Shown: one piece after another, positions 1 to 5,500 of the stretch | How the letters are laid out: the number at the start of each line of letters is the position of its first letter | Numbering within the stretch: position 1 is the first letter of the stretch | DNA from: an uncultured Oscillospiraceae bacterium | Lineage (GTDB): Bacteria > Bacillota > Clostridia > Oscillospirales > Oscillospiraceae | Direction: 5' to 3' | DNA: 10,990 nucleotides | NCBI GenBank assembly: GCA_947630345.1 | Contig: CANRHF010000054.1 | Span: 1 to 10,990 of the forward strand | Notes under the pieces: model-generated | Told to the model about the DNA's origin: nothing | What the model saw: the letters and a program-made list of their open reading frames with translations, nothing else | Databases searched by the model: none | Translations under genes and position numbers: made by a program

Positions 1-6
1 AAGCGC

Positions 7-30
7 GTCCTTTCGCTCCGAAAGGGTTTT
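7..30 (+). terminator. Weak hairpin, possible terminator of a gene left of the window
   Basis: CCTTTCG (9-15), loop CTC, CGAAAGG (19-25) form a perfect 7-bp stem followed by GTTTT. It reads as a short rho-independent terminator on the plus strand, but the U tract is poor and the upstream gene is out of view. The rest of 1-104 holds nothing I can assign. Confidence 0.3.
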
Positions 31-104
31 GCAACGTCTTGACAAACTGGAATTGTTATTGTTCTATACATTTTTCACGGCGGCGGGAACGCCCGGCAGC
101 AAGC

Positions 105-539
105 TCACAGCCAGGCTTCAAAATAATACCAGCAGTTATCTATTTTCTTCGTCATTCCGTGATTATCCGTTCCGTCAGTCCAGTTCCACATATTATCACC
201 CACCAACGTCAACTCTACATTCACATTCTGAAAGGCAGCGGGTGTGCCGTCAGGCGAATAGTAAAAGCCCATATATGGGATCAAGCCCCAGCCATACGTA
301 TAAAATTGGACGATGGGATGCGCCCCATCATACAGTCCCCCGACCCTTACCCCGCGGTAACTTCCGGCAGAAACATCCCCTGTCAAACAAGCGGATGCAA
401 TATCAACCAGATCTTCGTTGTGAGTTCTAACAAAAAAAGCGACCCGTTCCCCAGGCGTGCAGACCCAGACTGCCGCGGTAACTACGACTAACGCGGCTGC
501 CAACAGAGCTATGACCGTTTTGCCTTTCTTTTTGTGCAT
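105..539 (-). CDS. Hypothetical membrane-anchored or secreted protein, 144 aa
   Basis: Function unknown. The start is basic (MHKKKGK), followed by a hydrophobic segment at about residues 8-27, which reads as a signal anchor or signal peptide; Cys27 follows it but the preceding residues do not make a good lipobox. The remaining ~115 residues are predicted extracytoplasmic and rich in Tyr, Trp and Gly, including YTYGWGLIPYMGFYYSPDG around residues 79-97 and a WTDGTDNHG segment near 119-128. I recall similar short hypothetical proteins in clostridia but cannot name a family. The start is supported by AAGGGTGAG about 6 bases upstream and an extended -10 promoter at 597-605. It is transcribed alone. 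Base composition is visibly more AT-rich than the GC-rich neighbours, which suggests recent acquisition or relaxed codon use. Overlapping plus-strand frames lack such support. Confidence 0.75.
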   Translation of the reverse strand: MHKKKGKTVIALLAAALVVVTAAVWVCTPGERVAFFVRTHNEDLVDIASACLTGDVSAGSYRGVRVGGLYDGAHPIVQFYTYGWGLIPYMGFYYSPDGTPAAFQNVNVELTLVGDNMWNWTDGTDNHGMTKKIDNCWYYFEAWL

Positions 540-596
540 ACATACTCACCCTTACATACCTCAATTTGCCAAGTAGTCGCCCACTCAATATTTTAT

Positions 597-605
597 ATTA
601 TACCA
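597..605 (-). promoter_or_regulatory. Extended -10 promoter for the 144-aa gene
   Basis: On the minus strand this reads TGGTATAAT, a perfect -10 hexamer with the TGn extension. The best -35 at 17 bases is poor (TAGATT), as is common for extended -10 promoters. Transcription would begin near 590, giving a leader of about 50 bases. Confidence 0.6.
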
Positions 606-681
606 CCCAAATGTGAAGAAATCTACTGCCCTTTAAGACGGTGAATCGAATGATTCCGAAGTTTCTGCCTGCCTCAAATAG

Positions 682-716
682 AAAACGCTCCGGCGAGTTT
701 AATCGCCCGGAGCGTT
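682..716 (-). terminator. Rho-independent terminator downstream of metK
   Basis: AACGCTCCGG (684-693) pairs with CCGGAGCGTT (707-716). CGA/TCG continues the stem after one bulged C, leaving a 6-base loop. On the minus strand the stem runs into TTTTC. It lies about 90 bases beyond the metK stop and separates metK from the hypothetical gene. Confidence 0.7.
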
Positions 717-725
717 CCTATCCGC

Positions 726-748
726 TGTCCTTACCTGTCTTAAGGACA
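726..748. repeat. Short inverted repeat between metK and its terminator
   Basis: TGTCCTTA (726-733) and TAAGGACA (741-748) form a perfect 8-bp inverted repeat around a 7-base loop. No U tract follows on either strand, so it is more likely an mRNA 3'-end hairpin than a terminator. Confidence 0.4.
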
Positions 749-803
749 AGCTCCAACAGTATTCTGTTTTATGACCAGCCCGCGAACCCGGCGGGGTGGG
801 ATT

Positions 804-1946
804 TTAGCCCAGGGCGGAGCGCAGCTTTTCCGCCAGATCGGTCTGCTCCCAGGGCCGGCCCTCCACGCCGAAGTGGCCGTGGGACGCCGTCTCCGCGTAA
901 ATGGGACGGCGCAGCTCCAGCTTGCGGATGATCCCGGCGGGCGTCAGGTCGCAGGTCTTCCGCAGCAGCTCCGTCAGCTGCTCGTCAGAGACCTTGCCGG
1001 TGCCGTAGCTGTCCACCCGGACGGAGACCGGCTCGGCCACGCCAATGGCGTAGGCCAGCTGGACCTGGACCTGGGTGGCCAGGCCCGCCGCCACCAGATT
1101 TTTCGCCATGTACCGGGCCATATATGCGGCGCTGCGGTCCACCTTGGTGGGATCCTTGCCGGAGAAGGCACCGCCGCCGTGGGAGAAGTAGCCGCCGTAG
1201 GTGTCCACAATGATCTTCCGGCCCGTCAGGCCCGTGTCTCCGTTGGGGCCGCCAATGACGAAGCTGCCGGTGGGGTTGATGAAGATGTGGGCCACATTTT
1301 CCAGGGAGAAGCCGTAGGCCGCCAGGGCCGGGGCAATGACCTGCTCCCGGACCAGGGCGCGGACCTGGTCGATGGAGAAGGAGGCGCTGTGCATCACGGA
1401 CACCACCACCGTGTCCACACCCACCACCCGGTTGTTCTCGTCAAACTCCACCGTCACCTGGGTCTTCCCGTCGGGGCGGAGATTGGGATTGCGGTGGACG
1501 CAGTCCGTCAGGGTGTTGGCCATGGTCCGGGCCAGGGCCGCCGGCAGGGGCATCAGCTCCGGCGTCTGGGCACAGGCCCCGCCGAACATCATGCCCTGGT
1601 CCCCCGCCCCGCCAACGGCGTCGTTGGTGCCCAGGGCGATATCGGCGGACTGGGTATGTAGTTTACATAAAATTTCCACCGTGTCAGCGCAGAACCCATC
1701 CTCGGGGTGGGTGTAGCCGATGGAGCGGATGGTGTCCCGGGCCACCTGGGCGTAGTCCACCACGGCCTTGGTGGTGATCTCCCCGCAGATGACGCAGAAA
1801 TCGGTGGTCACCATGGTCTCGCAGGCCACCCGGGAGCCGGGGTCCTGGGCGATGCAGGCGTCCAGAATAGCGTCGGAAATGGCGTCCGCCACCTTATCCG
1901 GGTGGCCGCAGGTGACGCATTCCGAGGTGAAAAGTCTTTTTTCCAT
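804..1946 (-). CDS. metK: S-adenosylmethionine synthetase
   Basis: Makes S-adenosylmethionine from methionine and ATP, releasing phosphate and pyrophosphate; cytoplasmic. The 380-residue product is slightly shorter than the usual 384-400. Family signatures are clear: the ATP/methionine loop with GHPDK (residues 14-18) followed by ADAISDAILDA, the GAGDQGMMFG signature (114-123), and the glycine-rich SHGGGAFSGKDPTKVDRSAAY segment (255-275). I chose ATG 1946 because AAAGGAG lies just upstream; a longer in-frame start at 2045 would run through the riboswitch and terminator. Regulation is by the SAM-I riboswitch at 2012-2105. One oddity: the N-terminal motif reads SECVTCGHPDK, with Cys where most family members have Ser and Glu (SESVxEGHPDK). 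Confidence 0.97.
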   Translation of the reverse strand: MEKRLFTSECVTCGHPDKVADAISDAILDACIAQDPGSRVACETMVTTDFCVICGEITTKAVVDYAQVARDTIRSIGYTHPEDGFCADTVEILCKLHTQSADIALGTNDAVGGAGDQGMMFGGACAQTPELMPLPAALARTMANTLTDCVHRNPNLRPDGKTQVTVEFDENNRVVGVDTVVVSVMHSASFSIDQVRALVREQVIAPALAAYGFSLENVAHIFINPTGSFVIGGPNGDTGLTGRKIIVDTYGGYFSHGGGAFSGKDPTKVDRSAAYMARYMAKNLVAAGLATQVQVQLAYAIGVAEPVSVRVDSYGTGKVSDEQLTELLRKTCDLTPAGIIRKLELRRPIYAETASHGHFGVEGRPWEQTDLAEKLRSALG

Positions 1947-1969
1947 TGTTTTCTGTCTCCTTTCAGAAT

Positions 1970-1998
1970 AAAAAACCGCACACCGAAGATCCGATGCG
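1970..1998 (-). terminator. Riboswitch-controlled terminator in the metK leader
   Basis: On the minus strand CGCA (1998-1995) pairs with TGCG (1980-1977). Shorter inner pairs with small bulges follow (CG with TG, then GA with TC around a 3-base loop), and six T residues come directly after (1975-1970). It is the OFF-state element of the SAM riboswitch; its left arm is also the right arm of the antiterminator. Confidence 0.8.
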
Positions 1999-2011
1999 CG
2001 TTCTATCGAAT

Positions 2012-2105
2012 CCTCATCTTTCGTTGCCGCCGGATTTGGCACCACATCACATTCGACAGGTTGCCGGGTTTCATCGGGCCGTTCCCTCCACCGCTCTTGA
2101 TAAGG
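2012..2105 (-). promoter_or_regulatory. SAM-I (S-box) riboswitch controlling metK
   Basis: Read on the minus strand, this 94-base aptamer carries the conserved S-box landmarks: a 7-bp P1 helix (CCTTATC at 2105-2099 with GATGAGG at 2018-2012), AAGAGCGGTGGAGGGA, GGCCCGATGAAACCCGGCAA, then GGTGCCAAATCC. An 11-bp antiterminator is visible: GAGGATTCGAT (2015-2005) with ATCGGATCTTC (1995-1985), two pairs being G-U. It consumes four bases of the P1 3' strand and the left arm of the terminator at 1970-1998. High SAM stabilises P1, frees the terminator and stops transcription before metK, which matches known behaviour of this class. Confidence 0.97.
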
Positions 2106-2125
2106 CTTGTATGCAGTTCTTATCT

Positions 2126-2153
2126 ATTTTAGCGCTTTTTTCTCAGTTGTCAA
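2126..2153 (-). promoter_or_regulatory. Sigma-A promoter for the metK riboswitch transcript
   Basis: On the minus strand TTGACA (2153-2148), a 16-base spacer, and TAAAAT (2131-2126). The predicted start near 2119 lies just upstream of the aptamer. It is arranged back to back with the DUF1858 promoter, 24 bases between the two -35 hexamers. Confidence 0.8.
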
Positions 2154-2177
2154 GACCCATTTTCCCGGAAATGCCTC

Positions 2178-2206
2178 TTGTTTTTTTGAAAGGATAGGGT
2201 TATAAT
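2178..2206 (+). promoter_or_regulatory. Sigma-A promoter for the DUF1858 gene
   Basis: TTGTTT (2178-2183), 17-base spacer, perfect TATAAT (2201-2206). Transcription would start near 2213, leaving a leader of about 24 bases with AAGGAGG. Confidence 0.75.
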
Positions 2207-2236
2207 ATTGGGAGAAACCCATAAGGAGGCAGAAAC

Positions 2237-2458
2237 ATGGCTGTTAAAATCGAAAAGGAAACCATTATTGGCGATATTTTGGACATCGCGCCTCAGAGCG
2301 CCCCGCTGTTCTTTGCCATCGGGATGCACTGCCTGGGCTGCCCCTCCTCCCGGGGGGAAACGGTGGAGGAAGCCTGTATGGTCCACGGGATCGACAGCGA
2401 CGCCTTCCTGGCCCAGCTGAACCACTTCCTGGAAGCCAGCGAGAATGCAGACGCCTGA
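2237..2458 (+). CDS. DUF1858 domain protein, 73 aa, hybrid-cluster-protein-associated redox type
   Basis: The whole 73-residue protein matches the DUF1858 pattern as I know it: an N-terminal segment with IGDILDIAP, then GMHCLGCPSSRGETVEEAC, whose CxxC (Cys32, Cys35) gives the family its redox-disulfide description, and a short C-terminal helix. A third Cys is at 47. Related domains occur with hybrid cluster proteins and at the N terminus of ScdA-type iron-repair proteins, so a thiol-redox or nitrosative/oxidative stress role is plausible but not shown here. No signal peptide, so it is cytoplasmic. The start is fixed by AAGGAGG 9 bases upstream. It has its own promoter and is followed by a strong hairpin before trmK, so it is probably transcribed mostly as a short mRNA. 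Confidence 0.88.
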   Translation: MAVKIEKETIIGDILDIAPQSAPLFFAIGMHCLGCPSSRGETVEEACMVHGIDSDAFLAQLNHFLEASENADA

Positions 2459-2463
2459 CATCC

Positions 2464-2495
2464 TGGCCGCCCCTGCCGGGGCGGCCAAGTTCTTT
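2464..2495 (+). terminator. Strong terminator or attenuator between the DUF1858 gene and trmK
   Basis: TGGCCGCCCC (2464-2473), loop TGCC, GGGGCGGCCA (2478-2487): a perfect 10-bp stem followed by AGTTCTTTTT. The stem ends 22 bases before the trmK start, and no separate promoter is evident in between, so trmK-nif3 transcription probably depends on readthrough or on a promoter inside the DUF1858 gene. Confidence 0.8.
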
Positions 2496-2509
2496 TTGGG
2501 AGGGAACCC

Positions 2510-3199
2510 ATGAAGCTGTCCAACCGGCTTCTGGCCTGCTGTGATTATGTAAACTATGGAGACCGGGTGGCGGATGTGGGCGCGGACCATGGCTATCTGG
2601 GCATCCATCTGCTCCGGACCGGGCGGGCCAGCCAGGTGATCGCCTCGGACATCCATCCCGCTCCGCTGGAAAGCGCCAGGCGCAACGCCGTGAAATTCGG
2701 GGTGGCAGATCGGATGACCTTCTGCCTGTCCGACGGGCTGTCCGCCCTGCCCCGGGATTTCGATGTCCTGGTCTGCGCCGGGATGGGGGCGGACACCATG
2801 ATCCATATCCTCTCCATGGCCCCCTGGCTGAAAAAAGGGCAATACCGGCTGATCCTCCAATGCCAATCCCGTCGCCCGGAGCTGCGCCGCTGGCTGAGCG
2901 AGAACGGCTACACGATCCGTCGGGAGACCCTGGCGCAGGACGGCAAGTTTTACTACCCCGTGATGGAGGTCCTGCCCGGCGCGGGGCCCACGCTCACCCC
3001 GGGGCAGTGCTATCTCTCCCCCGCCCTGCTGGAAAGCGGCTCCCCCTTGCTGGGGGCCTACGTCCGGAGGGTAATCGAGGGGATGCGGGAGAGTGTAGCG
3101 GGGCTGTCCCGCTCCGGCGGGGAAAAATATCAGGAATATCTCCGGATTTTGGAAGAATTGCTGGAAATGGAGGCGAAGATCCATGACAACGGTCGCTGA
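2510..3199 (+). CDS. trmK: tRNA (adenine(22)-N(1))-methyltransferase, TrmK family
   Basis: Predicted to methylate N1 of adenine 22 in tRNA using SAM. The 229 residues follow the TrmK layout: N-terminal SNRLLACCDYV, SAM-binding motif I VADVGADHGYLGIHLL (20-35), the acidic loop ASDIHPAPLESA (45-56), DGLSAL (75-80), AGMGADTMIHIL (90-101), and QCQSRRPELRRWLSENGY (117-134). The C-terminal ~50 residues are helical and charged, as expected for the family's C-terminal helical domain. Length matches B. subtilis TrmK (YqfN). GGGAGGG lies 6 bases before the ATG. The gene overlaps the following nif3-like gene by 17 bases; the same pairing (yqfN-yqfO) occurs in Bacillus, which supports both calls. Confidence 0.93.
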   Translation: MKLSNRLLACCDYVNYGDRVADVGADHGYLGIHLLRTGRASQVIASDIHPAPLESARRNAVKFGVADRMTFCLSDGLSALPRDFDVLVCAGMGADTMIHILSMAPWLKKGQYRLILQCQSRRPELRRWLSENGYTIRRETLAQDGKFYYPVMEVLPGAGPTLTPGQCYLSPALLESGSPLLGAYVRRVIEGMRESVAGLSRSGGEKYQEYLRILEELLEMEAKIHDNGR

Positions 3200-3974
3200 C
3201 ATCGTGGCGCTGGTGGAAGAGCTGGCGCCAAGGGAAATGAAAGAGGAATGGGATCATGTGGGCCTGCTGGTGGGAAACCGAAGCCAGACCGTTTCCAAAG
3301 TGCTGGTGGCCCTGGACCCCTTCATGGACGTGTGCCAAGAGGCGGCGGACTGGGGCGCCGAGCTGATCCTTACCCACCACCCGCTGATCTTCCGTCCGGT
3401 CAGCGCCGTGACCACGGATACCGCCGTGGGCAGAGCGATTCTCTTCCTGGCCCAGCACGGGATCAGCGCCGTTAACGCCCACACCAATTTGGACAACGCC
3501 CCCGGCGGTGTCAACGACGCCCTGGCGGCCCGGCTGGGCCTTGCCTTCTCCGAGGTGCTCTCCCCTGCTGGTTTGGACAGCGCCGGGCGGCCCTGGGGCC
3601 TTCTGCGGATGGGCAAAGTGCCCCGGCAGAGCCTGGAGAATTTTCTGGAGACGGTAAAAGACCGTCTGGGATGCCCGGTACTGCGTTATGTTAACTCAGG
3701 AAGGCCGGTACACCAGGTGGCCGTAGGCGGCGGGAGCTGCGCCTCGGAGCTGGAGACGGTGTTTTACGCCGGGTGCGACACCTTTGTTACCGCCGATGTG
3801 AAATACAACCAGTTCTGGGACGCCCGGGAGCTGGGTCTGAACCTGATCGACGCTGGGCATTTTTACACGGAAAACCCCATTTGTCCGGTTTTGGCCGACC
3901 ATCTGCGGGCCGCGTTTCCAGATTTAACGGTCAAGGTTTCGGAAATTCACCGGGACTGCATGAATTTTGGCTGA
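3183..3974 (+). CDS. Nif3-like dinuclear metal centre protein (GTP cyclohydrolase 1 type 2/NIF3 family)
   Basis: A 263-residue member of the widespread NIF3 family, which forms toroidal hexamers with a two-metal site; physiological function is unsettled. Metal-ligand motifs are present: LTHHPLIF (His65, His66), NAHTNLDNAPGGVND (His100, Asp104), and the C-terminal DAGHFYTE (His226, Glu230). It is the short form, near E. coli YbgI (about 247 aa), lacking the inserted domain that brings B. subtilis YqfO to about 370 aa. GGAGG sits 9 bases before the start, inside the end of trmK, and the 17-base overlap suggests translational coupling. No clear terminator separates it from the yebC promoter, so readthrough into yebC is possible. 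Confidence 0.93.
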   Translation: MTTVADIVALVEELAPREMKEEWDHVGLLVGNRSQTVSKVLVALDPFMDVCQEAADWGAELILTHHPLIFRPVSAVTTDTAVGRAILFLAQHGISAVNAHTNLDNAPGGVNDALAARLGLAFSEVLSPAGLDSAGRPWGLLRMGKVPRQSLENFLETVKDRLGCPVLRYVNSGRPVHQVAVGGGSCASELETVFYAGCDTFVTADVKYNQFWDARELGLNLIDAGHFYTENPICPVLADHLRAAFPDLTVKVSEIHRDCMNFG

Positions 3975-3980
3975 AATGGG

Positions 3981-4010
3981 TTGATTTTTCCCACCAACCT
4001 GTGCTACAAT
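3981..4010 (+). promoter_or_regulatory. Sigma-A promoter for yebC
   Basis: TTGATT (3981-3986), 18-base spacer, TACAAT (4005-4010), directly after the nif3 stop. Start predicted near 4017, with a ~45-base leader and GAAGGGAAG before the ATG. Confidence 0.65.
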
Positions 4011-4061
4011 AAATTGAAAATTTGAAGGCAACCGCCGTTTCATAGAAGGGAAGATAAAATC

Positions 4062-4799
4062 ATGTCCGGACATTCCAAGTGGCATAACATTCAAAAAACC
4101 AAAGGCGCCCAGGACGCCAAGCGGGCCGCGGCGTTCACCAAGATCGCCAAGGAGATGATCGTGGCGGTGAAGGAGGGTGGCGGCAGCGCCGACCCGGCTA
4201 ACAACTCCCGCCTGGCCACCGTCATCACCAAGGCCAAGGCCGCCAACATGCCCAACGACAACATCAAGCGGGTCCTGGAGCGGGCCGCCGGTTCCGGCAA
4301 CGCCGAGAGCTACGAGACCATTACCTACGAGGGCTACGGCCCCGGCGGCGTGGCGGTGATCGTGGAGGCCATGACCGACAACCGGAACCGGACCGCCGGC
4401 GCGGTGCGGCATCACTTTGACAAGTACGGCGGGAACATGGGCACCTCCGGCTGCGTGGCCTGGTCCTTCGATCAAAAGGGCGTGCTGGTTATCGACAATG
4501 AGGACGGCGACCTGGATGAGGACACGGTGATGATGGACGCCATGGACTGCGGCGCCGACGATTTCGAGCCGGAGGAGGACTGCTTCACGGTCTACACCAC
4601 GCCGGACGATTTCAACGCTGTGGCCGACGCCATGTCCGCCAAGGGCTACCAATTCGAGTCCGCCCAGATCGAGATGGTCCCCCAAAACTACCAGAAGCTG
4701 GAAAAAGAGGAGGACAAGTCCAACATGGAGAAGATGCTGGACCTGTTCGAGGACGACGACGACATCCAAAACGTCTGGCACAACTGGGACCGGGATTAA
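4062..4799 (+). CDS. yebC: YebC/PmpR (TACO1) family protein
   Basis: A full-length 245-residue member of the YebC/PmpR/TACO1 family. It starts with the invariant MSGHSKWHNIQ, followed by the KAAxxTKIAKE-type helix region; GYGPGG (91-96), NRNRTAG (111-117) and GGNMGTSGCVAW (123-134) are family hallmarks. Databases often call these DNA-binding transcriptional regulators, but mitochondrial TACO1 and some bacterial members act in translation, so the regulator label should be treated with care. The C-terminal end is highly acidic (FEDDDD near 229-234). It is monocistronic: own promoter at 3981-4010 and a strong terminator at 4818-4849. Confidence 0.95.
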   Translation: MSGHSKWHNIQKTKGAQDAKRAAAFTKIAKEMIVAVKEGGGSADPANNSRLATVITKAKAANMPNDNIKRVLERAAGSGNAESYETITYEGYGPGGVAVIVEAMTDNRNRTAGAVRHHFDKYGGNMGTSGCVAWSFDQKGVLVIDNEDGDLDEDTVMMDAMDCGADDFEPEEDCFTVYTTPDDFNAVADAMSAKGYQFESAQIEMVPQNYQKLEKEEDKSNMEKMLDLFEDDDDIQNVWHNWDRD

Positions 4800-4817
4800 A
4801 AATTGTGAATCGCGTTT

Positions 4818-4849
4818 GCCCCGCCGGGAAACCCGGCGGGGCGGTTTTT
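4818..4849 (+). terminator. Rho-independent terminator of yebC
   Basis: GCCCCGCCGGG (4818-4828), loop AAA, CCCGGCGGGGC (4832-4842), then GGTTTTT. A perfect 11-bp GC stem, 19 bases after the yebC stop. Confidence 0.92.
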
Positions 4850-4913
4850 ACGGCTCCCCTATTGTCCATTTACAGTCCCGGATGCTAATGCAACTGATCG
4901 AAGAGGAAATGGA

Positions 4914-4941
4914 AAAGGCCAGTCTGTGAAGGCTGGCCTTT
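4914..4941 (-). terminator. Terminator of the BlaI-family gene, possibly bidirectional
   Basis: AAAGGCCAG (4914-4922) and CTGGCCTTT (4933-4941) form a 9-bp stem around a 10-base loop. On the minus strand it ends in CCTTTT, 8 bases after the BlaI-family stop. Its A/T flanks would allow weaker function on the plus strand. Confidence 0.8.
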
Positions 4942-4948
4942 GGGTATT

Positions 4949-5320
4949 CTATTCGCCCATTTGCGCGCGGATCAACTCGTCGATTTTTTGCAGGGTGGCC
5001 TTATCCGGGCTCTGCTGGCTCAGCAGCTCCGCGATGAGCCCCGTCAGGTCCGGGCGATAAGTATGCCCGTACACCGCCTGGGCGTAGTACGCCTCCCGGC
5101 TCATGGTGGGGACAAAGGTACGTCCATAGGTTTTGCTCCGCTTCACGAAGCCCGCTTCCTCAATGATCTCCTTGCGCAGAAGGCCGTTGAGAAGTATATG
5201 CACGGAGCTGTCCTTCCAGGACTTTTTCTCCGACCGCTCCAACAGGTCCGAACGGGAAAGGGGTTCGCCGGCTTCCCAAAGCACATCCATGATCTCAAGT
5301 TCGCTCTTTGTCAGTTCCAA
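4949..5320 (-). CDS. BlaI/MecI/CopY family transcriptional repressor
   Basis: A 123-residue winged-helix repressor of the penicillinase-repressor type. MELTKSELEIMDVLWEAGEPLSRSDL matches the first two helices, followed by the helix-turn-helix around KDSSVHILLNGLLRKEII (36-53) and the wing near GFVKRSKTYG (57-66); the C-terminal 50 residues form the dimerisation helices. Family members bind dyad operators and are inactivated by cleavage (BlaR1/MecR1 systems) or metal (CopY). No M56-family sensor protease, beta-lactamase or copper ATPase is next to it, so its signal and targets are unknown. I chose TTG 5320, giving MELTKSE, because GGAGG is 9 bases upstream; a TTG at 5341 would place that ribosome site inside the gene. 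A perfect consensus promoter suggests strong transcription unless autorepressed. Confidence 0.88.
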   Translation of the reverse strand: MELTKSELEIMDVLWEAGEPLSRSDLLERSEKKSWKDSSVHILLNGLLRKEIIEEAGFVKRSKTYGRTFVPTMSREAYYAQAVYGHTYRPDLTGLIAELLSQQSPDKATLQKIDELIRAQMGE

Positions 5321-5350
5321 GGCGATGCACCTCCAAATCAAGCTACCCCT

Positions 5351-5379
5351 ATTATATACTTTGTGTCCTTTTTTGTCAA
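5351..5379 (-). promoter_or_regulatory. Perfect consensus sigma-A promoter of the BlaI-family gene
   Basis: On the minus strand TTGACA (5379-5374), exactly 17 bases, TATAAT (5356-5351). Start near 5344, leaving a leader of about 25 bases. An inverted pair of TTTGTCAA-like elements overlaps the -35 and the upstream region (5372-5404). Confidence 0.88.
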
Positions 5380-5404
5380 TCCTTATATGGCACTTTTTGA
5401 CAAA
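5372..5404. promoter_or_regulatory. Inverted 0A-box-like elements upstream of the BlaI-family gene
   Basis: TTTGTCAA (5372-5379) and TTGACAAA (5397-5404) are exact inverted copies 17 bases apart. The outer one reads TTTGTCAAAAA on the minus strand (5404-5394), matching the Spo0A-box pattern TTTGTCRAAAA. The inner one overlaps the -35, and a -35 hexamer itself resembles half of this box, so chance is a real alternative. Confidence 0.35.
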
Positions 5405-5500
5405 TGTTTATGCGCTTCTTCCTATTCCCCCCTGAAAGCCGGGAGAAAGAAAACATTTTTTAAAATCGAATAATACTAAATTTGCCTACTTCCTCTCTCT

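Noticed and set aside
39..68. Plus-strand TTGACA with TCTATA 18 bases on
   Set aside because: The -10 is poor and no plus-strand gene follows; it would only give antisense transcription of the hypothetical gene.
29..491. Two overlapping plus-strand open frames opposite the 144-aa gene
   Set aside because: No ribosome site or credible family features; the minus-strand frame has a promoter, ribosome site and signal anchor.
1947..2045. N-terminal extension of MetK to an ATG at 2045
   Set aside because: It would translate through the riboswitch antiterminator and terminator; the 1946 start has a proper ribosome site and family N terminus.
2148..2153. Spo0A-box-like TGTCAA at the metK promoter (also at 39-44 and 8242-8247)
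   Set aside because: These are simply -35 TTGACA hexamers read on the other strand, and lack the A-rich extension of a real box.
3924..4781. Long minus-strand open frame opposite yebC
   Set aside because: A shadow produced by high third-position GC in yebC; Val/Leu/Gly-rich with no family features.
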